A stretch of 64,000 bases of DNA from Lotus japonicus (Eukaryota > Streptophyta > Magnoliopsida > Fabales > Fabaceae). Each line of letters starts with the position of its first letter. Positions within the stretch are counted from its first letter, which is position 1. The notes under the pieces were generated by a model, which saw nothing but the letters and a program-made list of their open reading frames with translations, made no database searches and had not been told where the DNA came from. This document shows positions 21,956-32,239 of this stretch, in pieces. The translations under genes and the position numbers were made by a program. Location of the stretch: assembly GCF_012489685.1 (NCBI RefSeq), contig NC_080042.1, positions 50,892,066-50,956,065 on the forward strand, read 5' to 3'.

Positions 21956-23195
21956 AAAGCCCAAGTCAAAAGATCAATATGGACCCCCACTGGGTTCATC
22001 TTCAACATCCAAAGACAAAGCACTTGCAATAACTCCCCTCAAAAGTGCTGGAACATCTGCACCAGCCACCCCTTCAAAATCCTCTCAAAGACTTACTACC
22101 TCACAAATTGTCAAAACACCTCCTCAAAATCAAAAAGCTCCATTAGTCCCACTGGCTAATAAGTATACCGTATTAACTCAACCTTCTTCAAAACCCTCTG
22201 CCAAACCTGAACCAACAGAATATGTGGAAAAGCCGGAAGGCTTGTCATCCCTCATCATAGAAAAAGAATATTTCTCCTTATATCCAAAAGAAATAGCTGC
22301 CAAGTTATTGCCTCCCAACTTTCAATATGTTCCAGGACATCCCAAAAAGACCCGACTCTTTTATGAGTTCATCCTGGTGGATTCTGACTCAATAGAGGTT
22401 ACTCATACCCCTGACAAACAAGGGGAGATAGCCTTTTCAAAAATTAAAATCATCAAAGTTCTTTCGGAAAAAGATTGGAATGCCCCTCTTCATTACTTCA
22501 AAAACTTTTCTAGACAGTTTGATCCACCTAGTTACAATTACTATGATTACACAGACGCTTGGTACAACGCCCTGTATCTTAGACCCTTTCAACACTCTTG
22601 GTTCATATGGTTTCATAAGGGGATTTCGCTGAACTTCCCACAATGGTTCAAAGTCTGGTTTTACCAAGTAGGTTTGGATGAATCCATTTTCCCTGAAGAA
22701 GTCAAGCCTCTATTCAAATACTTTGTCCAAAGGACCGACTTCCTCATGGAAGAAAAACTCCTCATGTTCACTGCCTCCCAAGCCATTTCATGGATATTAA
22801 CTTGGGACTGGAGATCCGTTCAAGTTTTTGATGATACAGAATTATACCAGCTTTATCGAATCTTTAGGATAAAGTGGTGGGCAAAGTTCAATATTTCATT
22901 AATACAGCAAACAAAAATTGAAGCCTGGATAAAAACCTATCATCTTACTCAAAAGAGCAAGAAGCAGTTATCCGCTCCCCAGGCTCCAGGTCTCTCTCAA
23001 GAAGCCTCATTCCTTCAAGAGAAGTCAAAAATTATGGCCGAATTAGCTTCAGCTAGCTCACCCAAAGAATTTCAACAAAAAATAGACATGATAAGCCAAA
23101 AGTCAGGCTCAGATACATCATCAGTCAACAGTCGACACTACCTCCGAGATAATGAGGATGACTGTGAAGGCATCAATTATCATCCGTATGACTAA
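21948..23195 (+). CDS. Pararetrovirus ORF2, unknown function (copy B)
   Basis: 415 aa, with the same 8-bp overlap with the end of ORF1 (ATGAGTGA at 21948-21955). Basic, Ser/Pro-rich N-terminus, aromatic-rich central region, acidic C-terminus; no catalytic motif. No lesion is seen. Because ORF1 is broken upstream and the viral promoter lies at the far 3' side, expression would need an outside promoter. Confidence 0.75.
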   Translation: MSEKPKSKDQYGPPLGSSSTSKDKALAITPLKSAGTSAPATPSKSSQRLTTSQIVKTPPQNQKAPLVPLANKYTVLTQPSSKPSAKPEPTEYVEKPEGLSSLIIEKEYFSLYPKEIAAKLLPPNFQYVPGHPKKTRLFYEFILVDSDSIEVTHTPDKQGEIAFSKIKIIKVLSEKDWNAPLHYFKNFSRQFDPPSYNYYDYTDAWYNALYLRPFQHSWFIWFHKGISLNFPQWFKVWFYQVGLDESIFPEEVKPLFKYFVQRTDFLMEEKLLMFTASQAISWILTWDWRSVQVFDDTELYQLYRIFRIKWWAKFNISLIQQTKIEAWIKTYHLTQKSKKQLSAPQAPGLSQEASFLQEKSKIMAELASASSPKEFQQKIDMISQKSGSDTSSVNSRHYLRDNEDDCEGINYHPYD

Positions 23196-23424
23196 AGACA
23201 AAAGAGTCATCATCAACACTCTTCATCATGGCAGACAAGGAATCTGCTTTTCATTATCAACGTTTTCATTATTGTAACTAGGGCTACTTTAAATCAAGTC
23301 TAGTTACTTTATCATTAACTATAGTTACCTTTTGTAAACCAGAATTACTTTTCGAAAAGTAATCATGGTTAAGTCTTGTTTAAATAGGTAGCCAAGTTAG
23401 AGTAGAGGGCATCGGGTTTTTTAC

Positions 23425-23460
<36 letters not shown>

Positions 23461-23569
23461 GTTTGTAATCCCTGCCGCTCATCTTTGAATAAAAGCTTTC
23501 TTCTGTAAGTACTCTGAGTTTTCATTTTTTTTCATTATTTGCAAAATGTTTTTTAGCTTCCGCAAGATC
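23196..23569 (+). promoter_or_regulatory. Pregenomic RNA promoter and poly(A) region, copy B
   Basis: Contains repeated GTTAC/GTAAC-like motifs (about 23272-23335), the 20-bp palindrome centred on TTCGAA (23344-23363), TATA-like TTTAAATA (23379-23386), (TC)15 at 23428-23457 and AATAAA (23488-23493). The roughly 110-nt distance from TATA to AATAAA fits a short R region. Transcription from here would run right, through the repeated leader, into the host flank. Confidence 0.6.
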
Positions 23570-23582
23570 TGGTATCAGAGCC
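23570..23582 (+). promoter_or_regulatory. tRNA-Met primer-binding site (outer, copy B)
   Basis: TGGTATCAGAGCC, complementary to the 3' end of initiator tRNA-Met, as expected at genome position 1 of a pararetrovirus. Confidence 0.85.
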
Positions 23583-23649
23583 TATTCCCGTGAGGGAAGG
23601 GTTCTGGAATCAGTAGTTAGTTTTTGTTGGATCCAATCTTTTGTTTTTC

Positions 23650-23652
<3 letters not shown>

Positions 23653-23702
<50 letters not shown>
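23653..23702. repeat. (TA)n microsatellite at the viral right end
   Basis: About 50 bp of alternating A and T begin exactly where viral sequence stops. A shorter TA run (about 9037-9050) borders the left end. Endogenous pararetroviruses are known to favour TA-rich simple repeats. Confidence 0.9.
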
Positions 23703-23704
<2 letters not shown>

Positions 23705-24118
23705 TTAATATTTTTTATGAAACTCTTGTCATAAAGCTTAGAAAATTACTTTGATGTTTTCTTTGTAAAAAAGGATAACTTGTCTCCAAAAATAACTAAT
23801 CTATCCACTGGTTTTCACTTCCTTATTGATCATCATCATTGAAAATGCCTTTGGCTATGGTTCTTCAAGTGATAAATTAGCAATTTCGTTCATACTTCAC
23901 TCTTCAAAATTTTATGTTTTTAAAAAATACAAGTGTCATTTAGGTAGGTGTCTAACGAAGAAGAGGTGTCGGTTCAAGTGTCCAAGCCGTAAAAAAACCT
24001 TTTTTTAATCCGACACCGCGAAGAAGTGTCTGACACATGTCGTGTAAGTGTCGTACGAATGTCGGTGTCGTGTCGGTGTTCGTGCTTCATACTCTTTAGT
24101 ATGGTTAAAAAGTTAATT

Positions 24119-24895
24119 GTTATTACCACCCCTCACATCTAGTTCTACCCCGACCCTTAAAATGGCGAAAAAATAAAAATGTCATTAATGAAATAGAAAA
24201 ACTACTAAAATGCTATTAATGAAAAAAAAAAAAACATAAGAACCCTCCACCTCCTTCCCCACATCCTCCTTCTTCTTTCTCTCCTCACCAACACCACCCA
24301 TCTTCATCCCATCTTCATACTAATCTCCAAACTCAATCTCAATCCTCTCCACTCTCATTTTTCTGTCGTCGTCAGCGCCGTCGCCGTTACAGTCGTCGTT
24401 TACAGATTTTTTTTTCTGCAGCTAAACGCACTTTAAAGTCTGTAGGTGACGCACTTTAAAGTGCGTTTAGCAACAAATTTAAAGTGCGTTAACGGTAAAT
24501 TTCAACATAATTGATATCGGATGATTTTTAAAAATTATTAGACCACCACTGTAAATCAAGATAAAATATTTGGAGATATATGGTGAAATAAAAAAATTTC
24601 AAAATTCAAAATAAAATAACAGCTGAAAGAATTTGGGTCCGGGACACAGCTCATGTGGGAAAGCGACAAGCGCACAATTACTTTATTTTTCTCTTCAACT
24701 TTGTAGTTCACTTCGTCTTGATTCGGGACTGAAAATAATTCAGTTTTTGAGACTGAAACGCTGAAATTTGCAATTTTCGCACTTTAAAGTGCGTGACTTA
24801 CGAATTTTAAAGCGCGAGTGAAAAAAATTTCAAGCCGTTTTCGGATTTTATATGTTTAAGGGAGTTGGAACTAGATGTCGGGGGGTGGGAATAAC
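24119..24895. mobile_element. Inverted-repeat element (MITE-like, about 0.78 kb)
   Basis: The ends are imperfect inverted repeats of about 40 bp: the left starts GTTATTACCACCCCTC and the right ends with the inverse of a close variant; both contain the ACTAGATGT/ACATCTAGT core. The interior has a CT-rich block (24240-24400) and two perfect 16-bp palindromes CGCACTTTAAAGTGCG at 24450-24465 and 24778-24793, with partial copies nearby. No coding frame, and no clear target duplication. Confidence 0.55.
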
Positions 24896-25248
24896 AAATA
24901 GCGGTAAAAAATGAACAAACTATGTATTATACCGTCTTATTTTCAATGAGTACCGGAACAACATCAGTTTGATCATTTCATTTTGTGACGGTTTCTGACA
25001 ACAAAAAATGTAGTGTTTATAAAGTGGCCATTATTGTTAATTGAGTTGTGTACCGCCACATTCGGTACGTAATTTCCTTGATCGAGTTTTAAATTAATTG
25101 CACCAAGTTGAACTTGCGATCCAAGTCCAATTTGAAACAATGGCGGAACTTGAAAAAAATTATGGGGTCTAAATAAGACTTTTTGTCAAGGTTCTTAGAA
25201 GGGGCGTGGGTGGAACTAAATTACCAAGGATGTTGAGCTTATGTTATT

Positions 25249-25590
25249 AAGGAAAAATTGAAGGCAATGAAAGCAAAACTAGAATGTGGAGATCTTTGGT
25301 AACCTCAAAAGCAAAAAGGATGAAATAGTGCGAAGACTCGACGAATCAGGTCAAAAGGCAGCAATGAGGGGCTAAATCAAGAAGAAACCAAACTGACAAG
25401 GGAACTCCAGTCTAATTTTTTGAAGATATCAAGGATGAATGAATCTTTTCTATACCAAAATTCAAGATCTAGGTGGCTTAAAGAAGGAGATTCGATTACA
25501 AAATAATTTTCACTCCCTGATCAACTAGAGATAAAGGGTAAACTCCATATCAGGGCTCTTCATTGATGGAACCAACTGATATCGGAAAAA
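25249..25590 (+). pseudogene. LINE (L1-type) ORF2 fragment
   Basis: Reading across frameshifts and stops gives the linker between endonuclease and reverse transcriptase of plant LINEs: ...GNLKSKKDEIVRRLDE..., then ...NESFLYQNSRSRWLKEGDS.... The Q-x-SR-x-WL-x-EGD-x-x-TK block is characteristic of that region. At least two frame changes and several stops make it dead. Neither the endonuclease nor the RT core is present, and no poly-A tail was found. Confidence 0.7.
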
Positions 25591-26819
25591 GTAACACAAG
25601 AAATGGGAGTTTAAATAGTGTTCACTAAAAACTTGAGTTTTCAAACGATTATTAGTTTATAAAAGAATTTTCACAATCGTTTGATGCAGTGGAAATTAAT
25701 AATAAGAAATAGACGATAAACTCACAACAATATATCCTGGTATACCCACAAACGATGGGGCTACGTCCAGACCTTGGCTTAATCAAGATTTTCACTATCA
25801 AGTTTCAAGGACTTCTCCTAACACAAGTATTCGACAAGACTTCTCTCACAACAAGTATTAGAAATGACTTCTCCCACAAGTATTCTACAGGACTTCTCCT
25901 AACAAGTATTAGAAAAGACTTCTCCCAACAACAAGTATTATGCAGGACTTCTCCTAAGATCTTTAGCAAGATCGTTTCACTCTACAGAGTTCTATTCTCG
26001 CAAGAGGGATTGTAGACTTTTTCAGCTCAATATACTACAAAGATTTTAATAAGATTTGACTCTTTGGTATACTTTGTGTTCTAAACCTAGAGAGAGTTGG
26101 ATAGAGGATTTGACTCTTTGGTATATCTCTCAAACGATGAGGACTTCTCTTTTTCTAGCTTGATGAAGAAATTTTTCAGATAAGCGTTCTAGCTTGTTTT
26201 CTTCGGCCTGAACATCTTCAAATCCTCCTTTTTATACTTCAAGTGCTTCAAGGTTTTGTTGAAGGTTGTTGGAGTGTGTAGAGCATCTTGAGTTCTAGTC
26301 GTTGGTTTAAACAGTCTTCTCGTCAGGTGCATTTAATGCCTTGTATTCTTTGACAGAGACTTGTTGCTAAAAAATGTATCTTTGTCAGAGGTTGGTAGCA
26401 TTTTGAGCTTTGTTCCATTCCTTGTGTGCGAGAAAGAGGAAACTTGGTTTTGAAAACATTGTACTTGTTTCCTTGATCAAGGTGCTTTGTGAGATATCAT
26501 GTGATTTCTTACAGTCTCTTTCTCTTCAGGAATGTCAGATATTTCAATTTGAATGTATTGCTCATTCTGCAGACATTGTTCTTCCCTTTCATGTAAAACA
26601 TTCATCTTAGCTTACTTTTTCTCTTCTTTTTTTTACGAGAATTTTGAGTGATTTGATCTGTTTAATCACTCATTTGCCATGGAACGAGGTGAAAAGCTAG
26701 CCCAAACAGCTCAGGGGGGGCATTTCATAGCATCTCTGAAAATTCCACGTTGGGCTGATTTTTCACCTATACGCTCCCCCCTACTATAGGAAAACGCAAC
26801 AATTCCAGACTTGTACAAG
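25591..26819. other. No gene recognised; degenerate short repeats
   Basis: Around 25806-25960 the phrases GGACTTCTC and AACAAGTATT recur several times in a degenerate 30-40-bp tandem pattern; the 86-aa frame over it (25755-26015) simply translates this repeat. It is probably the border of a decayed retroelement that also supplied the minus-strand ORFs at 27.5-29.8 kb. Confidence 0.4.
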
Positions 26820-27310
26820 ATGATACCCTTTCTTTGAGGAGACACAAGTTTAGTTTGGTGACCTAGAGGTCGAATTTGGACGTGATTGTTTGCAGGCATG
26901 ATTATAAAAATGAAACAAGATGGTTCCCAAAGTTTCATCAACTTCCAGCAAAGGATGAATTTAATATGAATTTTTTCTTGCGACAAATCGCGGGAAAATC
27001 GGTAAAAATAGAAAAAGGTACCTAGAGGTTGAGTTTTGGTCTGGATTTTTTTTCTGTACATCAAGGATCATATCTCTAACATTCCCACAAAGTTTTCATT
27101 CGATATGCACACTAAGATTTTTTTATATGATTTTCCGACTGAAACGGGGGAAATCGGTAAAAATAGAAAACGGTACCTAGAGGTTGAGTTTTGTTCTGGA
27201 ATTGTTGGTGTACCTCAAGGAACATATTTCCAACATTCCCACCAAATTTCATTGAATATGCACACGAGGATTTTGTTTTGCCACGTTTTGACCGAATCCA
27301 GTAACATGTT
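26820..27310. repeat. Diverged tandem repeat, unit about 155 bp, about 3 copies
   Basis: Segments containing GGTAAAAATAGAAAA-GGTACCTAGAGGTTGAG recur at about 27001 and 27156, each followed by related text (ACATATTTC/ACATATCTC, then ATATGCACAC). A weaker third unit starts near 26850 (GTGACCTAGAGGTCGAATTTGG). Repeats like this are common next to the LTRs of plant Ty3/Gypsy elements; no element could be delimited. Confidence 0.55.
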
Positions 27311-27539
27311 GGACACCATGGCATGACATTCCCAAACCAACTTTTCATAATAAAAAAGAATCGCATAGATAATTATCATAAGAAAACAATACTAGCAATA
27401 TCAGACTAAAGTATATCATGAATAATCGATGATAACGCATAGAAGCAAAATGTATTTCAACGAGATGAAATTGTCAGATAATGAAATTTAAAAATGTTGG
27501 CTTGAAATTTAAAGAGGTTGCAAGTTGAGAAGATAGAGC

Positions 27540-29150
27540 CTCTATTTGAGTCTGTCCAGGATCTTGAACAGAACGTCTTTGACTCTGGAGATCCCTTCTT
27601 CAAATCTTGCTTTTTGTGCTTCCAGATCTTGAGCAAGTTGAGCGACCAAATCTGCATTTGTTGGCGCTCCTTCTTGTATATCTGCATCTCCAGCGTTGAT
27701 GTGCTCTTCATGATCATGGAACAAGTCTTCATTATCAGCTTCAAGTGGAGCAAGATCACCTTCTTCTAGAGGTGCGTCAATTTCTTCTTCATCATCATCC
27801 TTATGAGTTTCTTCATGATAAGTAGAGGATGGAGCATCATTTCTTCTAGAAGTTCCTTCACCACTTGGAATAGTGATGTGTACTTCTACTGGTTTTTCTA
27901 CAATATATTTCTCTTATATCTCAGATTGATTGAGGTCAGGAATAGATAGCAGACTTACTCGCATCGCTTCTCTGTTGATCTGAATTGGTATTGAGCGGCG
28001 AGAGAGAAGTCGATCAAGTTTACTCACTGCAGGTGTTGGATGACTTGCAGAGAACATAACGAAAGGCCAAGAGGACCATGGAGCTATGAATTCCCAAGGT
28101 CTTTGGATAAGCTAGTGTGATGTTGTTCCTACATATCCAAACACATACAACATTTCCCATTAAGAGCGATTAGCTTCAGGTGTGGGGACAATGTCTCTTC
28201 GACCATAGAGAGTGAAGTTCAGGTTGGGTGAACACGACACAGTCCATGAATATATAGCATATTCAAATTCAGACTCCAAGACTTGCTGAGCTAGTTGATG
28301 CTGAAAAGAAGACTTGGAAGTTGATGTTTCAGTTGAAGTATATGCCTTCTTTTTATTCTTCAGAGTTTCTTGCACATGCAGAGTGAGACGTCTTTTGCGA
28401 GCATTGGATGTTGCATGATAAGTACCAGACTTTGAGGACGACGCCTCAGAAATTTTGTCTTTGGGCTGTGCAGAAGATGTTGTTGTTGGAGAGTCATGAA
28501 CACTTTGCTCTTCACTGTCAGAGCTTATGATATAGACGGTGTGAGTGTTCTTGTCCTCGATGTTCTCTGATTGACTTGAGTAGTGTGGAGGAGTGAGCAT
28601 TTCATCCAGAGATAAATTTGAGCTTCTGGAAGGTGAGGAATTTTCTTCATTGACAGTCAGCTTCCTTTTCTTGAGCACGAATGAAGGTGCAACCGATTTT
28701 CTTTTCAGATTTCTTCTTGGAGGTTTGGCTTGAATTTCAACTCCTTGTCATGATCGTCTAGATCAGGTTCTTGTGGCTACAAATTGAACCTTGGACACTG
28801 AGTCTCTTCTTCTTGAGGCATGGGTTGTTGCAGAAGTTTAACCAATCTTTTCTTTTCCCTTTCTCTCAGACATATTTATTTTCTTCTTCTTTCTCAGAAG
28901 TTCTTCAGGTACTTCTAAATCGTCTACTTTTATTTTCATTTTCTTAACATCTGCAAGTTTGATAGGAGCGGAATCTAGACGATCAGATTCTTCTAGTTGA
29001 GCAACTTGCAGATAGGGAGTCAAAATTCCCTTCTTGTCAAGAATAGTGGAGATCAATGATCCAAGGGGAAAGTTTCCAATTCTTTTCTCCAGGAACTTGA
29101 TCAGATAATATCATATCAAGAATGCCGATTTTGGTCCTTTTCGGGATCTT
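27540..29150 (-). pseudogene. Decayed downstream part of a retroelement accessory ORF
   Basis: Continues the minus-strand ORF that begins at 29777, now broken into pieces: 29056-28838 (Leu/Lys-rich), 28678-28160 (172 aa, Ser/Thr-rich with basic KKRK patches) and a terminal stretch about 27724-27542 ending ...KDVLFKILDRLK. The order (domain, Lys-rich patch, Ser-rich linker, short amphipathic C-terminus) mirrors the env-like ORFs at 49.8 and 58.8 kb, suggesting a distant relative of that gene class. Frameshifts and stops make it non-functional. Confidence 0.45.
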
Positions 29151-29777
29151 CTACAGAGCATACATTAAATGTCCATTCACATAGTTTCTGGAACTCTCCT
29201 TTTGTAGCAGCACTTTTCTTATCACAACATGATTGAAGTGGCAAGCACCCACTAAGTTGTTGACTTCAGTGCTGATGTGAACACTCTTGTTTATCCAGAT
29301 GCAGTCAACGTATGGGCATATCTCCATCCAATCATCTGAGTACCGTTCTTCTGATTTGAGTGTGATCTTCAGAGCTTTGGCTACATCTTGTACCATTACA
29401 GAGATGGTCTGGTTATTGAGATGAGTCTTGATTTCATCATTGTTCATAATCTCAACATTGTCAAAGAATTCTTGAATGATTGGGATGTAGGCCTCTCTTC
29501 TTGCCATGTCATAAACATTCTCCCAGTCTTGAAAGAACATATCTTCTAACCCAGGTAACTTCACATATTTGAATACAACCATATCCAAGTACCGTGGGGT
29601 GATGATAGTTTTGTCTCGCTGGTTTTCCCGTTTTGAAGTTCCAAGTCCAGAATCTTGGACCTTCCTATGTTCTGCAAATCTTCCACTTCGTAAGTTTATG
29701 ACAGCCATATTAGGAGTCAGTCTTTTAGTGCTTGAGGAGGTTACTTTCTTCACATAGGTTTTCTTCTTTCTAGCCAT
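29151..29777 (-). pseudogene. Retroelement accessory ORF, N-terminal part (plant transposon-protein-like)
   Basis: A 208-aa frame from an ATG at 29777: a basic N-terminus (MARKKKTYVKKV), then a folded-looking region with W/F/Y-rich helices. By pattern it resembles the N-terminal 'putative plant transposon protein' region of the env-like ORFs in the SIRE elements of this window: an initial W-x-V segment, an 'S-x-x-V-x-x-I/L-x-x-K' helix and a later 'N-x-x-H-x-x-x-x-R/Q-K' segment. It ends early at 29151, while related reading continues in other frames downstream. No pol genes are attached, so it is a remnant. Homology is inferred by eye and weak in sequence. Confidence 0.4.
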
Positions 29778-30964
29778 TTGAAATTATGAAAGCAAATGAA
29801 GGTTTTTTCGAATGGTTTTGTTCTTTTGGAAAAAGATTGCAATAGGTACAAGTAAGATCAAATTTGGAAAGCTTTTGGGATTTATCTATGATTCTGATGG
29901 TTGAGTATGAAATCTGCAAGGTTTGATTGATGTGAGAGAAGGTGCAAGGAAAGACTGTTTTTATGTTTTTGAGAATTGATCACTGAGCCCATATTGACTA
30001 AGGTAACCACACGTGCCACGACTTCTGTTTGATCACTTCTCCAACATTGAATATGATGTGACTTGATATGCTTAGAGTTTATGATGGCTTTAGTCACGTG
30101 AGTGCCATTGTGGATTTGATGACATCAGTTGCGTTTGAACTTCGTCTAGATGTTGATGAGTAGACGTTGCATGTAGACACTTCATTTCTGATCATGCCTC
30201 TAGCAGATGGTGCATACTTCAGTGTTGAACAATATGTTGCTCGGATGATCTTTTTGATGTATGACTTATTTGAATGAGACTTTTAAGTTTGAATGTTGTT
30301 CTGGTTTATGGTGGATGAGAATATTCCAGGAAATTTTTTGTGTCGGTTTAGACAATGACAAGCTAGAGACCTTTTTCTAGAGAAACTATTTCATAGAAGG
30401 ATACTTGCAAATATTTCTAGAGGTTTGCATACTTATAAAGCCTTTAAACGAAACGAAAAGCTGAGTACGTTGCAGAACATGTGACATCGACTTTGATAAA
30501 TAATTTTGACAGACCACACTCTAAGTCATACACTGACTCTGAAAGAGATGGTCCTTGAAGAAGTAAGCCCTAACTTATTTTGTCAAGTCTATAAAAAGTC
30601 TTCTGATGACACTTAGAAGTGTCACGTCAACTTTGTAGTATTTTCCAAGTTCGTCTTACAACAAAAACAGGAAGGCAAACTTTTAAAATCTGCAATAAAG
30701 ATGAAACATCCACAATATATCTTCAAATCAAATCTACTGAAACCGATTTGGTCACACTTGATATATTCTCTGAGCGGCGCACATAAGCTTCTTCAACAAC
30801 CCTAACTTGTTGATCACTAAATCAATCCAAAGCTTCTAGAATAAATCACCCAAACACACGGTACGTTCTAAGGGACAAATGTCACAGTTACGATGTTACA
30901 ACATCTGGTCCCACATCTTGTCATAGACAAATATACCTTAGCTAAAATGTAGACAATCATGATC
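29778..30964. other. No gene recognised
   Basis: Moderately AT-rich DNA. It could be the leader or LTR of the decayed minus-strand element, but I found no TG...CA ends or primer site. Open frames are under 75 aa. Confidence 0.4.
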
Positions 30965-31790
30965 AAAGGAACAACAACCTCCTCCACAACCGTCCACCAC
31001 CACCATCGTTTCCATTGCCATTACCACCACCTCCATTCTCACCACCTTCATTGCCACCACCACCATCACATCCGCTAGTACGTTACCCTCCACCCTCCTC
31101 CCTCACCACCTTTACCATCACCTCTACCACAACCGTCCACCACCACCATCGTTGCAACCTCCAGGGTCACCGCACCACCACCGCCACCACCTCTATTTCC
31201 ACCACTATCACCTTCATTGCCACCACTACCATCACCCCCACTGTTACCACCACAATCACCACCTCTACCATCACCTCTACCACAACCGTTCATCACCATC
31301 ATCGTTGCTGCCGTGACCACTTCATGGCCACCCCCACCATCACCTACAATGCTACCGTCACCCTCCACCCCCCACCACCATCTATACCATCACGTCCACC
31401 ATAACCGTCCACCACCACCATTGCCACCTCCACGACTCATCACCTCCACTGTTACTACCTCCATTGCCATCAACACTACCTTTCATTGCCACCAGCACCA
31501 CCACCTCCATTGCTACTACCACCCTCCACTTCCACTACACGACTTCAACCATCACCTCCACCACAACCGTTCACTGCCACCTTTGTTGCTACCGCCACGA
31601 CCACTGTCACACCACCGCCATCACCACTGCCGCCTCTGGAACCACCACCACTATCATTGTCGTTAACTCTTCCTTCATAACCCCTAGTGCCATCGCCTCC
31701 ACCATCACCATCATTGTCACCATCCCCACGACTGGTACAACCACCTCCGCCGCGATCACTGCCAATAAGTAACACCGACCTCCAGCACCA
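30965..31790. repeat. CCA/CAT-rich low-complexity tract
   Basis: About 0.8 kb dominated by CCACCA, CACCAT and CCTCCA triplets with recurring phrases such as ACAACCGTCCACCACCACCAT. All three frames on both strands are open for long stretches (Thr/Pro/His one way, Gly/Val/Asp the other), which is a by-product of composition, not evidence of a gene. Confidence 0.8.
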
Positions 31791-32239
31791 GTGCTACTTG
31801 ACCTTCCACCCTCATGTCGCTTCAACCACTCAGTGTTGTGAATTTACTAACTAACAAATAAATTTTAAATTAAAAGTAGCTTCTAAGTTATAAAAAAAAA
31901 AATTGAAAATAATTTTTACTTTTTTCTAAAAGTTCTTATTTTTCACTTTTACTTAAAAGTAACTTTAATTTTATGACAAAAAAAAAATCAGATCAAACAG
32001 TACCTTAGTTGATGTATGAATAGTCTCATGACCCAATATCTTATATAGAATCCATGTAAATATGTTGTAAATTGTATTGGTACCCCTTGTACCACTTTAA
32101 TTAATTTGGCTGATAAAAAAGAAAAATCCATGGAAAAAGCTCCCAATACACACCATGCCTTTAGGGATTGTATCCATGTTGAGTGTTTGGTAATTGGTAC
32201 TCCAAACGTCTTAATATATAAATTTTGTTTTGAGTAATA
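31791..32239. other. Intergenic, AT-rich
   Basis: No gene or repeat boundary recognised. Confidence 0.5.

Larger units (their letters stand above)
16359..23653 (+). mobile_element. Endogenous pararetrovirus copy B (florendovirus-like)
   Basis: The second complete viral genome, on the plus strand, the mirror image of copy A. Genome length by primer-site spacing is 7213 bp; the 9-bp difference from copy A is explained by 15 versus 19 TC/GA units and by 8 versus 9 bases in a T/A run. The terminal redundancy is 81 bp (16360-16440 repeated at 23573-23653), ending at a (TA)n tract. ORF1 carries one nonsense codon; ORF2 is open. Confidence 0.85.
8944..24089. mobile_element. Terminal-inverted-repeat element split by the viral palindrome
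   Basis: Left of the viral insertion, 8944-9036 begins TGAAGCAC and continues with GACAC/CGACAC-rich sequence. Right of it, 23940-24089 ends with the inverse (GTGTCG-rich, closing GTGCTTCA). The two flanks are inverted copies of one another, so without the virus they form an element of about 0.5 kb, with TA repeats (about 9037-9050 and 23654-23702) at the break. A possible 3-bp flank duplication (TAC) is too short to be firm. I infer that the virus entered at the TA repeat of a pre-existing small element. Confidence 0.45.

Noticed and set aside
9051..23653. A Ty3/Gypsy retrotransposon instead of a virus
   Set aside because: No LTRs and no integrase; movement-protein domain present; terminal redundancy and primer-site layout fit Caulimoviridae.
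31015..31666. Thr/Pro/His-rich and Gly-rich frames over the CCA tract
   Set aside because: All frames on both strands are open because of triplet composition; no start context, conservation or domain.
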